Positions 40,514 to 49,514 of a stretch of 64,000 nucleotides of DNA are shown here, one piece after another. Where the stretch lies: assembly GCF_900177725.1 (NCBI RefSeq), contig NZ_FXAT01000006.1, forward strand, positions 62,001 through 126,000, written 5' to 3'. Made by a program: the position numbers and the translations under genes. The stretch comes from Paraburkholderia susongensis (GTDB lineage Bacteria > Pseudomonadota > Gammaproteobacteria > Burkholderiales > Burkholderiaceae). How positions within the stretch are numbered: the stretch's first letter is position 1; every line of letters starts with the position of its first letter. Under the pieces are notes generated by a model that was not told where the DNA came from, did no database searches, and was given only the letters and a program-made list of their open reading frames with translations.

Positions 40514-42208
40514 ATGGCTCCTTCTCCCGCAGAAATCGAACTCGCCAACCTGAATCTGGTTCAGATGTTCGGGCTCCTGATCGGTGGCCTCGCTCTTTTT
40601 CTTCTTGGTCTGGAATTCATGACCGGCGGCCTGAAGGCCATCGCCGGATCGAGACTGCAGGGGCTGCTGGGCATGCTGACCTCGAACCGGTTCCGCGGGG
40701 TGCTGGCTGGCGCCGTCGTTACCGCGCTCCTGAATTCGTCGACCATTACCACGGTCCTGATGGTCGGGTTCGTTTCCGCCGGGTTGATGACGTTGGCACA
40801 ATCGGTGCCGATGATCATGGGCGCGAATATCGGCTCGACGCTCACCGCCCAGATCATTGCCTTCGACGTATCGAAGCTCACGCCGTTCATGCTGGCGATT
40901 GGCTTTCTGCTGCATGCGTTTGGACGGCGCGACCTGCTGCGACAGGTTGGCGGAGTGATTCTCGGTCTGGGTCTGCTATTTCTGGGAATCCAGTTCATGG
41001 GCGACGCGACGCGTCCCCTGCGGACGTTCCAGCCATTCATCGACACGATGCAGAATATGGAGAACCCGCTACTCGGTATCGTGGTGGGCGCCGTGTTTAC
41101 CGCGGTGGTTCAAAGCTCGGCGGCAACACTGGCTATCGTGATCGCCCTGGGGGCGCAGGGACTGATGCCGCTCGAGGCCGGCATCGCGCTGATTCTGGGT
41201 GCCAACGTCGGCACGTGCGGAACCGCGTTACTCGCCGGGATCGGAAAATCGGCCGAGGCGCTCCAGGTCGGCGTGGTGCACTTGATCTTCAACGTGCTGG
41301 GCGTCCTCTTCTGGGTGTTCTTCATTCCGCAGATGGCGGATCTCGTGCGGCATATCTCGCCGTCTTACCCTGAGCTGCAAGGCGTGGCCAGACTGGCGGC
41401 CGAAACGCCTCGCCAGGTCGCCAACGCCCACACGATATTCAGCGTGGTTACCACGTTGATCCTGATCTGGTTCACCGGACCAATTGCGAGGCTTGCTCAA
41501 CTCGTCGTTCCAAAACGCGAGCAGAAAATCAAACGGGCAGGCGACCCGGTCTATCTGGACGAGTCCTCTCTGACAGCGCCTTCGCTCGGGCTCCAGCGGG
41601 TGCGCCTCGAGCTGACGCGGCTGGGTCAACTGGTTCTGGAAATCGTTCGCAGCGGCTCGCGGCTGGTTGCCAGCGGGACGATCGAGGAGATCAACCTTCT
41701 GCTGGATCAGGACAAGGAAACTGACCGGCTCGCGTCGGAGATTCTTCACTATATTGGTTTGTTGTCCCAGGTAGAGCACTCCGAGAAGGAAGGCCAGCAG
41801 ATGGTGGGGTTCTCTCAGGTTGCCACCAATCTGGAAAGCATCAGCGGCATCGTCGGGACCAATCTGGTGTCCGTCAGCCAGCAAAGATTGACGCACCAGG
41901 TGGACCTCACGCGATTGCGCGATGAGGCGACGGATCGATTCGCGAGTACCGTGATCCGGAATCTCGAGCAGGCCATCGGAACGATTGGCGACTCCAAGGC
42001 TGGCGAAGCGGCCCAGGCGGTCATCGCGGAGAAGGCGGAGATCGAAAACCTGGCAGCGGCGGTGCGCCAGGCCGCGCTTGCCAAACTGCAACTGGCCGAC
42101 AAATCCGACGTACTGAGTTTCCGGCTGGCTATAGACCTGATCGAACAGGGTAGACAGACTGCGCACTTTGCGAGAGCGATAGCGAAAACCGTGGAAGATT
42201 TCCGCTAG
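40514..42208 (+). CDS. Na/Pi cotransporter family protein (NptA/YjbB-like with PhoU-like domain)
   Basis: A 564-aa protein. The N-terminal about 330 residues form two inverted membrane repeats with the signature pairs ALLNSSTITTVLMVGF and AVVQSSAATLAIVIA, each followed by GANIGST or GANVGTC. The first repeat has NSS in place of the usual QSS. The C-terminal half (about 350-560) is helical and PhoU-like. The family moves inorganic phosphate with sodium, in some cases outward. It is 118 bp from the P-type ATPase and 23 bp from PPK2, which supports a role in phosphate balance linked to polyphosphate. Confidence 0.92.
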   Translation: MAPSPAEIELANLNLVQMFGLLIGGLALFLLGLEFMTGGLKAIAGSRLQGLLGMLTSNRFRGVLAGAVVTALLNSSTITTVLMVGFVSAGLMTLAQSVPMIMGANIGSTLTAQIIAFDVSKLTPFMLAIGFLLHAFGRRDLLRQVGGVILGLGLLFLGIQFMGDATRPLRTFQPFIDTMQNMENPLLGIVVGAVFTAVVQSSAATLAIVIALGAQGLMPLEAGIALILGANVGTCGTALLAGIGKSAEALQVGVVHLIFNVLGVLFWVFFIPQMADLVRHISPSYPELQGVARLAAETPRQVANAHTIFSVVTTLILIWFTGPIARLAQLVVPKREQKIKRAGDPVYLDESSLTAPSLGLQRVRLELTRLGQLVLEIVRSGSRLVASGTIEEINLLLDQDKETDRLASEILHYIGLLSQVEHSEKEGQQMVGFSQVATNLESISGIVGTNLVSVSQQRLTHQVDLTRLRDEATDRFASTVIRNLEQAIGTIGDSKAGEAAQAVIAEKAEIENLAAAVRQAALAKLQLADKSDVLSFRLAIDLIEQGRQTAHFARAIAKTVEDFR

Positions 42209-42231
42209 TACATTCAATCGGTGGTGAGATC

Positions 42232-43065
42232 ATGGGCAAGGGAAAAGACCGGAAGTCCGGCCGGCGCGACGATCCGCAATCAGCGGCGAAGCCGAAACTC
42301 CCGCGGCAGGAGTATGAAGCGAAAATGGCCGAGCTCCATGTCGAGCTGGTCAAGCTGCAGTTCTGGGCGAAGCACGCTGGAGCAAGGATCATCGTGATCT
42401 TCGAAGGGCGGGACGCAGCGGGCAAGGGCGGCGTAATCAGGCGGATCACAGAGCGCGTCAGTCCGCGCGTGTTCCGCGTCGTTGCACTGCCGGCGCCGTC
42501 GGAACGGGAGCGCACGCAGATCTATTTTCAACGCTACTTCGAGCATTTTCCCGCAGCCGGGGAGGTCGTGATTTTCGACCGGAGCTGGTACAACCGCGCG
42601 GGCGTCGAGAAGGTCATGGGCTTCTGTACCGACGACCAGTACCATCGTTTTCTCCGGCTCTGCCCCGCCTGGGAAAAGGACATCATCGATGCCGGCATCG
42701 TCCTGATCAAATACTGGTTCGAAGTCAGCAAGGAAGAGCAGACCCGCCGGTTCTCCGAGCGCATGACCGATGGCCGCAAAACCTGGAAGCTGAGCCCCAT
42801 GGATCTGGAGTCGCACAGGCGCTGGTACGACTATTCGCGCGCGCGCGACGCCATGTTCGAGGCGACCGACACGAAGGTGTCGCCCTGGTACGTGGTCGAA
42901 GGCAACGACAAACGGCGCGCCCGGCTGAACTGCATCGCGCATTTTCTGAGCCTGATCCCCTATGAAGAGACCGCGTTGCCTCAGGTCGAGCTTCCTCCCA
43001 GGCAAAGGGCGAACGGATACAAGGAGCCGGACTATCCGTATCGTCGGGTGCAGGCAAAATACTGA
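42232..43065 (+). CDS. ppk2: polyphosphate kinase 2 (PPK2 family)
   Basis: A 277-aa single-domain PPK2. Walker A is FEGRDAAGKGG (about 58-68), Walker B is in VVIFDRSWYNRAGVEKVMGF, and the lid region has SKEEQTRRFSERMTDGRKTWKLSP. The length and the motif set fit class I PPK2, which uses polyphosphate to phosphorylate nucleoside diphosphates. It is cytoplasmic. The 23-bp gap to the phosphate transporter implies one transcript. A basic N-terminal tail (GKGKDRKSGRRDD) is typical. Confidence 0.95.
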   Translation: MGKGKDRKSGRRDDPQSAAKPKLPRQEYEAKMAELHVELVKLQFWAKHAGARIIVIFEGRDAAGKGGVIRRITERVSPRVFRVVALPAPSERERTQIYFQRYFEHFPAAGEVVIFDRSWYNRAGVEKVMGFCTDDQYHRFLRLCPAWEKDIIDAGIVLIKYWFEVSKEEQTRRFSERMTDGRKTWKLSPMDLESHRRWYDYSRARDAMFEATDTKVSPWYVVEGNDKRRARLNCIAHFLSLIPYEETALPQVELPPRQRANGYKEPDYPYRRVQAKY

Positions 43066-43090
43066 ACACAGCGGCTATTTGAGTTGAGTG

Positions 43091-43108
43091 GAGGCAACGG
43101 GGTGCCTC
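43091..43108. terminator. weak hairpin between PPK2 and the propeller-like gene
   Basis: GAGGCA-ACGGGG-TGCCTC lies 26 bp after the PPK2 stop and 25 bp from the end of the convergent gene. The stem is only 6 bp and there is no T tract, so this is a tentative bidirectional terminator. Confidence 0.35.
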
Positions 43109-43132
43109 GCTCTGCCGAACAAAGCCCATTCA

Positions 43133-45052
43133 TCAGGGCGTCCAACGGTGCACGATTATGCTGGAGCCGTTGTAATTGTCCTTCGTGATGACATACTGGC
43201 CGGTCGAAGTCAGATACGCGCGCAGGCCGTACATCGAATCCACATCGTTGCCCACGTCCACGGTGCCGGGGTTCGCGTTGGTGAGCGTGGTGACCAGCGC
43301 GCCCGTGTTGAGATTGAAGACGTCGATATTTGGCACCGTATGCACATAGCCGACGAACAGGTAATTGCCCGCCACCGTGATCGACTTCGGATTGGGGCTC
43401 GCGAGGTTGATGACCTGGTCCGGCGTGCGGTTGCCCGACTGCCAGCCGTGATAGATCTCGATGTGGCCGTTCATCGCCGTCCAGTCCCAGTTTCCGGCCA
43501 GGCCTTGCGCGAGGATCATCGTGTCGGATTCCGGCTGATAGATGATGCGCGCTGTCGGCCGTACGCTCGCCGGCATGGCGATGGTGATGGCAGGGCCCCA
43601 CAGCGGTTTGCCTGTGCCGTCGAAGCCGGTGAGCGGATAGTGGTAGATGTGGTTCGTGCGATTGAGCCCGGCCCACACGTCACCTTTGCTGTCGATGCAG
43701 AAACCGCCCGTGACCTCGAGCGTGGTGTTGAACGCGGTACCGGGAAGCGAGGCGTCGGGAATCGCGATGTAACCGCTCGCCGGATCGAAGTGGAAGAAGT
43801 AGAAAATGCCGGGATTCTGACCGGAGGCCACGAGGATGCGGTTGCCGCCCACCGTGACGAGCTGCCCGAAGTGTTCGTCGCGCTGCGTGTCGTTCATGTT
43901 CAGGCGCGGGTCGTTCGGGTAGGTGAACGGATCGACCGTATTGGCCACGAAGGTTCCGCCCGCCGTGCCGGTGTAGATGCTGGTGCCGCTGTAGAACAGC
44001 GCGGCATCCGTGGCCGGGTCGGGCGCGGCCACGCCTTCGAAGTTGAGCGCCTGGAGCTTCCAGAGCAGATTGCCGCCGGGATCGTAGGCGTGAATGTCGG
44101 TGCCGCCGTTGCGGCCCAGGTCCCAGGCGCCGCCCCACGGATTGTTGAGCACATAGAGGTTGCCCGCGGAGTCCTTGCCGATGCCCGTGATGCGCGTGAA
44201 GCGCTGGGCGCCGACCTGGCCTTTGGTGCCCGTCGTGGTGTTCAGATAGCCGCCCTGCACGCCGAACGTGCCCGCCAGCACCGGCGTGCCGCTTGCGAGA
44301 CTGTAGAGCTTGATGTTCATGTCGGGGCCTTCGTCGCCGACCATGAGCAGTCCCGTGGACGCATCGAAGTAGAGCGCGGACGGCTGCGAGCCCGCGGGCA
44401 TCTGGATCGTCTGCAACTGCGCGCCGGTGGCGCTGAATCCGGTGACGGCACCCGCGCTCTTCTGCGCGATCCAGACGTTGCCGGAACTGTCGATCGCCAG
44501 CGCGCCGGGGCTCGCGATGGAGATGTCGCGCTGCCATGCGCCGTCGGTCGTGAACTCGCGCACGCGGTTACCGTAGAAGTCGCTCGCATAGAGCACCGAG
44601 CCCTGAGTGGCTAGGCCCGCGATGGCGTCCGCTTTGCTGATCGCGTTCCAGGTGCTCACGTTGATGGTGAGATCGCGCTGATTGGTCGCGCGGTTGTAGC
44701 GTCCGACTGTGCCGCTGCCGTAGGCGGAGCCCGACTGCATGGCCGCAAAGACTGAGCTGCTGTTGCCGGTAATCGCGCCGCCCTGGAATTCATTGTGCAG
44801 ACCGATGGAGCCGAGGCTCTTGCCATTCTGATAAATGGCCATGCCACCTTCATTCTCGTCCCAAAACGATGCGGTATAGATAACGCCTTCGGGCGAGACC
44901 CACATCGAGCGCGCGCCGTTTCCTACGTGCGCCGCGAGCGTTCCGTAGGTATTGGCGAGCCAATCAGTTGTGTATTGTTGCGCCCGTGCGGCAGGCGAAA
45001 GCGTGGCGATCGCCGCTGCGATCAGCAGGGCGCAGGTGCGCTTCATGGACAT
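43133..45052 (-). CDS. secreted NHL/beta-propeller-like protein of unknown function
   Basis: A 639-aa exported protein. The signal peptide is MKRTCALLIAAAIATLSPAARA preceded by MS. The ATG at 45052 has AGGAG eight bases upstream; the longer frame to 45190 has no ribosome site. The body has repeated blades of the style GNVWIAQKSAGAVTGFSATG, GNLYVLNNPWGG and GDVWAGLNRTNHIYHYPL, typical of NHL/SMP-30-like beta-propellers, with about a dozen such elements. No catalytic motif is visible. It lies alone, convergent with PPK2. A carbohydrate- or envelope-related role is only a guess. Confidence 0.8.
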   Translation of the reverse strand: MSMKRTCALLIAAAIATLSPAARAQQYTTDWLANTYGTLAAHVGNGARSMWVSPEGVIYTASFWDENEGGMAIYQNGKSLGSIGLHNEFQGGAITGNSSSVFAAMQSGSAYGSGTVGRYNRATNQRDLTINVSTWNAISKADAIAGLATQGSVLYASDFYGNRVREFTTDGAWQRDISIASPGALAIDSSGNVWIAQKSAGAVTGFSATGAQLQTIQMPAGSQPSALYFDASTGLLMVGDEGPDMNIKLYSLASGTPVLAGTFGVQGGYLNTTTGTKGQVGAQRFTRITGIGKDSAGNLYVLNNPWGGAWDLGRNGGTDIHAYDPGGNLLWKLQALNFEGVAAPDPATDAALFYSGTSIYTGTAGGTFVANTVDPFTYPNDPRLNMNDTQRDEHFGQLVTVGGNRILVASGQNPGIFYFFHFDPASGYIAIPDASLPGTAFNTTLEVTGGFCIDSKGDVWAGLNRTNHIYHYPLTGFDGTGKPLWGPAITIAMPASVRPTARIIYQPESDTMILAQGLAGNWDWTAMNGHIEIYHGWQSGNRTPDQVINLASPNPKSITVAGNYLFVGYVHTVPNIDVFNLNTGALVTTLTNANPGTVDVGNDVDSMYGLRAYLTSTGQYVITKDNYNGSSIIVHRWTP

Positions 45053-45113
45053 GGAAAAAACTCCTGATGCAGTGATGTAAGAACTGCCGGGAATTGAGGT
45101 TTGCGCCAAGGAA

Positions 45114-45209
45114 TCAACACAGCACGACGAGCGGATAGTCGCTATCGATCGGCACCAGGCCAGGGTCGCTGCTCTCATCGACGAAGACAACTTGGTCGCT
45201 GTGAGTCAC
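45114..45209 (-). pseudogene. remnant resembling the N-terminus of a DUF3800 protein
   Basis: In one minus-strand frame this encodes VTHSDQVVFVDESSDPGLVP followed by IDSDYPLVVLC and a stop. The pattern V-x-V-D-E-S-x-D-x-G-L-x-x-I-D-x-x-Y-P resembles the start of DUF3800 proteins, whose usual length is well over 200 aa. Only about 31 codons remain and there is no good start site. It is probably a decayed fragment; the 446-bp gap 45053-45498 holds nothing else that looks coding. Confidence 0.4.
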
Positions 45210-45408
45210 GTATTTGTCATTCGAACAGAGATCCTGAATGCTGGATCAGCCAGTCGATTCAGCACCGGTACCGCTACCGGATTATGCACGATGGAAAGCA
45301 TTCGGGCTCGAAGAAGAACAACCCGTGAGCGTCGACCCGAGCAGCCTCGGTATTCGTCATCGATTCTGACCGGGACCTGGTAGGGAACTCAAGCCGATGC
45401 GGTAGTAA

Positions 45409-45442
45409 ACCGATTCGCAATGCATACCGATTCGCAACGCAT
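45409..45442. repeat. 17-bp tandem duplication
   Basis: ACCGATTCGCAATGCAT (45409-45425) is followed immediately by ACCGATTCGCAACGCAT (45426-45442), 16 of 17 identical. It sits beside the terminator hairpin of the dipeptide-transporter operon and in no gene. Confidence 0.8.
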
Positions 45443-45448
45443 ACCGAC

Positions 45449-45473
45449 AGCTGCCGGATCTGATCCGGCAGCT
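45449..45473 (-). terminator. hairpin terminator of the dipeptide-type ABC operon
   Basis: AGCTGCCGGATC-T-GATCCGGCAGCT is a perfect 12-bp inverted repeat around one base; in RNA it would be a 10-bp stem with a 5-base loop. It lies 26 bp beyond the stop of the last ATPase gene (45499, minus strand). No T run follows, but the stem is strong. Confidence 0.65.
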
Positions 45474-45498
45474 TCGTCACCAACCCGCGCGCTGCTTG

Positions 45499-46503
45499 CT
45501 ATCTGTAGAGGTGGCAAGCAACGCTGTGCGTGGCCGAAACGGCCACCGTGGCTGGCGCCTCCTTACGGCAGATGTCCTGCGCGTGAGGGCATCGCGTATG
45601 GAATTTGCATCCCCCGGGCGGATTGAGTGGCGACGGAAGCTCGCCGTGCAACTCGATGCGATGACGACGCTCCACCAATTCATCGACGCGTGGCGCCGCG
45701 GAAAGCAGCGCCTGCGTATAGGGGTGCGCGGGGTGTTCGAGAACGCCTTGCGAGAGGCCCGTCTCCACGATCTCGCCGAGGTACATCACGGCGATGCGAT
45801 TGCTCACATAACCAATCACGCCTATGTCGTGCGAGATGAACAGGTAAGTGAGGCCGCGCTCGCGCTTCAGGTTCTCCAGCAATTGAATGACTTGCGCCTG
45901 AATCGAAACGTCGAGAGCGGAAACCGGCTCATCGCAGACGAGAAATGCCGGGTTGGCAATCAACGCGCGCGCAATGCCGATGCGCTGACGCTGGCCGCCT
46001 GAGAATTGATGCGGGTAGCGCCGCAGGTAGTCGGCCTTCAGTCCCACGCTTTCCATCATGAAGGCCACACGGTCTCTTATCTCACGCGCTTGCACCCCGC
46101 CCTGGAGCTGCAACGGCAGGCTGACGATCTGTTCGACGGTTCTTCTTGGATTGAGCGATGAATAGGGATCCTGAAAGACAATCTGCATCCGTGAACGCAT
46201 GCGCTTCAGGGCCTTCGCGTCGAGCGACGTGACGTCGACACCATCGAACAGCACCTTTCCCGCAGTGGGTTCGTGAAGGCGGAGCACCGCGCGCCCGAGC
46301 GTGCTCTTGCCGCACCCGCTTTCGCCGATGAGTCCAAGCGTTTCGCCGCGTGCGATGCTGAAACTCGCATGATTCACCGCTTTGACGGTCTTGCCGGATC
46401 GACGCGTAAGCCAGCCGAGCGGCCCGGTGCGGTGCGCATAGTGCTTGACGAGCCCACGCACATCGACAAGCGGCGCCGCATCCACGTTTTGTAGCGTACT
46501 CAT
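45499..46503 (-). CDS. dipeptide/oligopeptide-type ABC transporter ATP-binding protein (DppF/OppF-like)
   Basis: A 334-aa ATPase with Walker A GESGCGKSTLG, signature FSGGQRQRIGIARAL, Walker B FLVCDEPVSALDV and switch His in LFISHDIGVIGYV. The C-terminal oligopeptide-transporter tail has the Cys cluster GCKFHTRCPHAQDIC, which in this family can hold an iron-sulfur cluster. It is the last gene of the operon and lies 4 bp after its partner ATPase gene. It belongs to the importer beside the AtuA-like genes. Confidence 0.94.
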   Translation of the reverse strand: MSTLQNVDAAPLVDVRGLVKHYAHRTGPLGWLTRRSGKTVKAVNHASFSIARGETLGLIGESGCGKSTLGRAVLRLHEPTAGKVLFDGVDVTSLDAKALKRMRSRMQIVFQDPYSSLNPRRTVEQIVSLPLQLQGGVQAREIRDRVAFMMESVGLKADYLRRYPHQFSGGQRQRIGIARALIANPAFLVCDEPVSALDVSIQAQVIQLLENLKRERGLTYLFISHDIGVIGYVSNRIAVMYLGEIVETGLSQGVLEHPAHPYTQALLSAAPRVDELVERRHRIELHGELPSPLNPPGGCKFHTRCPHAQDICRKEAPATVAVSATHSVACHLYR

Positions 46504-46507
46504 GATT

Positions 46508-47569
46508 TCATTCCTCAGCGAGGATGCACCGAACCTGCCGACCCTGGCTGAGCGATCGCATATCGATCAGCGTGCGGCAAGCGTCGGTACGTTGCGGACA
46601 GCGGGAATAGAAGCGGCATACGTCAGGCAGGTTCACGAGGTCGGGAACCTGGCCTTCGATAGCACGAACTCGCGCGCGCAGATTGGACAGGCGCGGAATC
46701 GAGTCGAGCAGCCCCCGCGTATAAGGATGGCGCGGATCGCCGATCACCTGGCGCGCGGTTCCGGTCTCCACGATTTGCCCGGCATACATCACCGCCACGC
46801 GGTCGCATTGTTCGACCACCACACCGAGATCGTGCGTGATGAGGACCACGCTCATGCCAAGGCGCTTGCGCAGGCTGGCAATCAGTTCCAGCACTTGCGC
46901 CTGGATTGTCACGTCGAGCGCCGTGGTGGGCTCGTCGGCGATCAGCAGTCTCGGGCTGCAGGCAAGCGCGATGGCGATCATGATGCGCTGTCGCATGCCC
47001 CCCGAGAATTGATGCGGGTAGTCTCTCAGCCTTTCGTGCGCGGACGGTATGCCGACCATCTGCATCAGTTCGACCGCCTTGCGGTGTGCCTCGGTCTTGC
47101 GCGATCGTCCGTGCGCCGCAAGCGCGCCGTCGTGCGCGTACAGCACCTCGGTCAGCTGCTCTCCAACGCTCAGGGCGGGATTGAGCGCGGCGAGCGCGTC
47201 CTGCATCGTCATGGCGATTTCCTTGCCACGCAGGCGGCGCATCGCCTTGAGACTCATGCCCACGAGTTCGCGCCCGGCAAATTCGATCGACCCCGACTCG
47301 ATGCGCCCCGGCGCGCGCACCAGCCCCATCACGCTGGCAAACGTGACGCTCTTGCCCGATCCCGATTCGCCCACCACGCCGAGACATTCGCCGGGAAAGA
47401 CGTCGAGGTCGACGCCATCCACGGCGCGCACGAGCCCGTCCGACGTGTCGAAACAGGTGCGCAGCCCGCGGATGGAGAGCAACGCTTTCTCGCGGGCTGG
47501 CGCGTTCGGGTTCGTACCCGCTTCAGCCGGCATTTCATTCATCATGGTGAGTGCACCGGGAGCATTCAT
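46508..47569 (-). CDS. dipeptide/oligopeptide-type ABC transporter ATP-binding protein (DppD/OppD-like)
   Basis: A 353-aa ATPase with Walker A GESGSGKSVTFASVMG, signature FSGGMRQRIMIAIAL, Walker B LLIADEPTTALDV, switch His in VLITHDLGVVVEQ, and a C-terminal Cys-rich tail (CRFYSRCPQRTDAC). It begins at the ATG overlapping the DppC-like stop (47569); the frame running further to 48319 crosses that permease and is not used. The N-terminal about 30 residues before LLSIRGLRTCF are not conserved. Confidence 0.94.
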   Translation of the reverse strand: MNAPGALTMMNEMPAEAGTNPNAPAREKALLSIRGLRTCFDTSDGLVRAVDGVDLDVFPGECLGVVGESGSGKSVTFASVMGLVRAPGRIESGSIEFAGRELVGMSLKAMRRLRGKEIAMTMQDALAALNPALSVGEQLTEVLYAHDGALAAHGRSRKTEAHRKAVELMQMVGIPSAHERLRDYPHQFSGGMRQRIMIAIALACSPRLLIADEPTTALDVTIQAQVLELIASLRKRLGMSVVLITHDLGVVVEQCDRVAVMYAGQIVETGTARQVIGDPRHPYTRGLLDSIPRLSNLRARVRAIEGQVPDLVNLPDVCRFYSRCPQRTDACRTLIDMRSLSQGRQVRCILAEE

Positions 47570-48483
47570 TCGTGAAACCTCGGATCGAACGCGTCGCGCA
47601 AGCCCTGGCTTGCCACGTTGATGGCGATGACGATGAGCAGGATGGCGAGACCGGGAAACGTACTGACCCACCAGGCGTCGAGCATGAACTCGCGGCCCGC
47701 GGCCACCATCGCTCCCCACGACGCGGTGGGCGGCTGCACACCGAGGCCGAGGAACGAGAGGCTCGCCTCCATGATGATGACGCTGGCCATGCGAATGGTG
47801 GAGATCACCATCACCGGCGAGAGAATGTTCGGCAGGATCTCGCGCAACATGATGTGAAGACGCGAGGCACCCAACGCGCGGGCCGCCTCCACATACTCGA
47901 CTTCTCTGGCGGCGAGCGTTTCCGCGCGCACGAGGCGGCACGGCACGACCCATTCCTTGTAGGCGAGCGCGAGGATGATGTTGTGCAGCCCCGGCCCCGT
48001 CGTGGCCATGAGGCCGATGGCGAAGATCAGATACGGAAAGCCGAGCAGGATGTCCGCGACGCGGGAGATGACCGTGTCGACCCAGCCACGCAAATAGCCG
48101 GCCGCAAGACCCGCGATCGTTCCTGCGATGGTCGCGAGTGTAATAACCGCGGCGCCGATGAAAATGGAAACACGCGCGCCATAAATGATGCGGGAAAAGA
48201 TGTCGCGGCCCAGCCCGTCGCAGCCCAGCGGGAAGGACCATGCGCCGCCGGCGAGCCATGCGGGCGGTTGGAGTCGGCGCAGGAGGTCGGCGTCGTTCGG
48301 GTCGTGCGGCGCGAGCCACGGCGCGAACAGCGCCATGGCGACGAAGGCGAGCACGATCGCGGCGGCCGCAAGCGCGAAGCGGTTTCGCAGAAAGCGCCGC
48401 AGATTGCGCGCGAAGATCGAGGCGTCACGATCGCGTTTGTCGTGCACCGGCGCATCGAGCGGGATGAGATCGACAGTGTTCAT
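47566..48483 (-). CDS. dipeptide/oligopeptide-type ABC transporter permease (DppC/OppC-like)
   Basis: A 305-aa permease. The N-terminal OppC segment is ARNLRRFLRNRFALAAAAIVL, followed by PLGCDGLGRDIFSRIIYGARVSIFIGA, the docking loop REVEYVEAARALGASRLHIMLREILPN and FLGLGVQPPTASWGAMVA. It overlaps both neighbours by four bases (ATGA), so the three genes are coupled. It forms the channel with the DppB-like protein. Confidence 0.94.
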   Translation of the reverse strand: MNTVDLIPLDAPVHDKRDRDASIFARNLRRFLRNRFALAAAAIVLAFVAMALFAPWLAPHDPNDADLLRRLQPPAWLAGGAWSFPLGCDGLGRDIFSRIIYGARVSIFIGAAVITLATIAGTIAGLAAGYLRGWVDTVISRVADILLGFPYLIFAIGLMATTGPGLHNIILALAYKEWVVPCRLVRAETLAAREVEYVEAARALGASRLHIMLREILPNILSPVMVISTIRMASVIIMEASLSFLGLGVQPPTASWGAMVAAGREFMLDAWWVSTFPGLAILLIVIAINVASQGLRDAFDPRFHE

Positions 48484-49487
48484 AGTTGAACCTTCGGATT
48501 CACGATGGTGTAGAGCAGATCGGCGATGAAGTTGAGCAGCACGTAGATCAGCGCGTAAAGCAGCACGGCGGTCTGAACAACGGGATAGTCGCGAACGTAA
48601 ATACTTTCGACGACGAGCCGCCCCAGCCCCGGCCAGCCGAACACGGTCTCGACGATCATGTTGCCGCCGAGCAGTGAGCCAGTTTCCATGGCGGCAACCG
48701 TCAACGTCGGAATGAGCGCGTTCTTTAGCGCATGCCTGAACAGAATGCGCCGCCGGCTCAACCCCTTGATTTCCGCGAACGTGATGTAGTCCTGACGCAT
48801 GACGTCGAGCATCGCCGTGCGTGTGACGCGCATGAGAATGGCGGCCATCGGCAAGCCAAGCGTCAAGGCAGGCAGCAGCAGATGGCGCAGCGCGTTCCAG
48901 AACGCCGGCAAGTTGCCCGCAAGAAGACTGTCGATCAACAGGAAACGCGTGACCGGCGGCACGCTGACGTCGAAGCCAATGCGGCCGGAGATCGGCAGGA
49001 CGTGCAGACGCACGGCGAACACGATCAGCAGAAGAATGCCGAACCAGAAGCCCGGCAGCGACACGCCGAGCAGCGAGGCGACAGTCGCCGCCTTGTCGAG
49101 CAAGGAGTTGCGCTTGACCGCCGCCAGCACGCCTAATGGGATCGCGACGGCGAGCGCGATGAGCAGCGCCGCGAGCGTGAGCTCGATCGTGGCGGGCAGG
49201 CGTTCGGTGATGACGTCGATGACCGGCCGGCGGTGAAAGTAGCTCAGTCCGAAATCGCCGCGCGCGCTGTTGAGCAGGAAGTGCCCGAACCGCTCGAGCG
49301 GCGGCAGGTCGAGCCCCATGTCATGGCGCAATGCCGCTTCTTGCGCCGGGCTCGCGTTCTGGTCGCCGAGCATGATTTTCACGGGGTCGCCGGGCGTGGT
49401 GGACATCATCACGAACACGATGACGCTCACCCCGAGCAGAACCGGAATGAGATGGAGGCATCTCTCAACGAGTTTTTCGAATTTCAT
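48480..49487 (-). CDS. dipeptide/oligopeptide-type ABC transporter permease (DppB/OppB-like)
   Basis: A 335-aa permease. The first membrane segment is LIPVLLGVSVIVFVMMSTTPGDPV, typical of DppB. Later blocks are RGDFGLSYFHRRPVIDVITERLPATIELTLAAL, the docking loop QDYITFAEIKGLSRRRILFRHALKNALIP and ETVFGWPGLGRLVVESIYVRDYPVVQ. It begins 27 bp after the binding protein stop and overlaps the DppC-like start by four bases. Confidence 0.94.
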   Translation of the reverse strand: MKFEKLVERCLHLIPVLLGVSVIVFVMMSTTPGDPVKIMLGDQNASPAQEAALRHDMGLDLPPLERFGHFLLNSARGDFGLSYFHRRPVIDVITERLPATIELTLAALLIALAVAIPLGVLAAVKRNSLLDKAATVASLLGVSLPGFWFGILLLIVFAVRLHVLPISGRIGFDVSVPPVTRFLLIDSLLAGNLPAFWNALRHLLLPALTLGLPMAAILMRVTRTAMLDVMRQDYITFAEIKGLSRRRILFRHALKNALIPTLTVAAMETGSLLGGNMIVETVFGWPGLGRLVVESIYVRDYPVVQTAVLLYALIYVLLNFIADLLYTIVNPKVQL

Positions 49488-49514
49488 GGTTGATCCTTCG
49501 AAACCGGTGAGCGT

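Noticed and set aside
45409..45442. Start of a CRISPR array
   Set aside because: Only two 17-bp units with no spacer between them and no cas genes.
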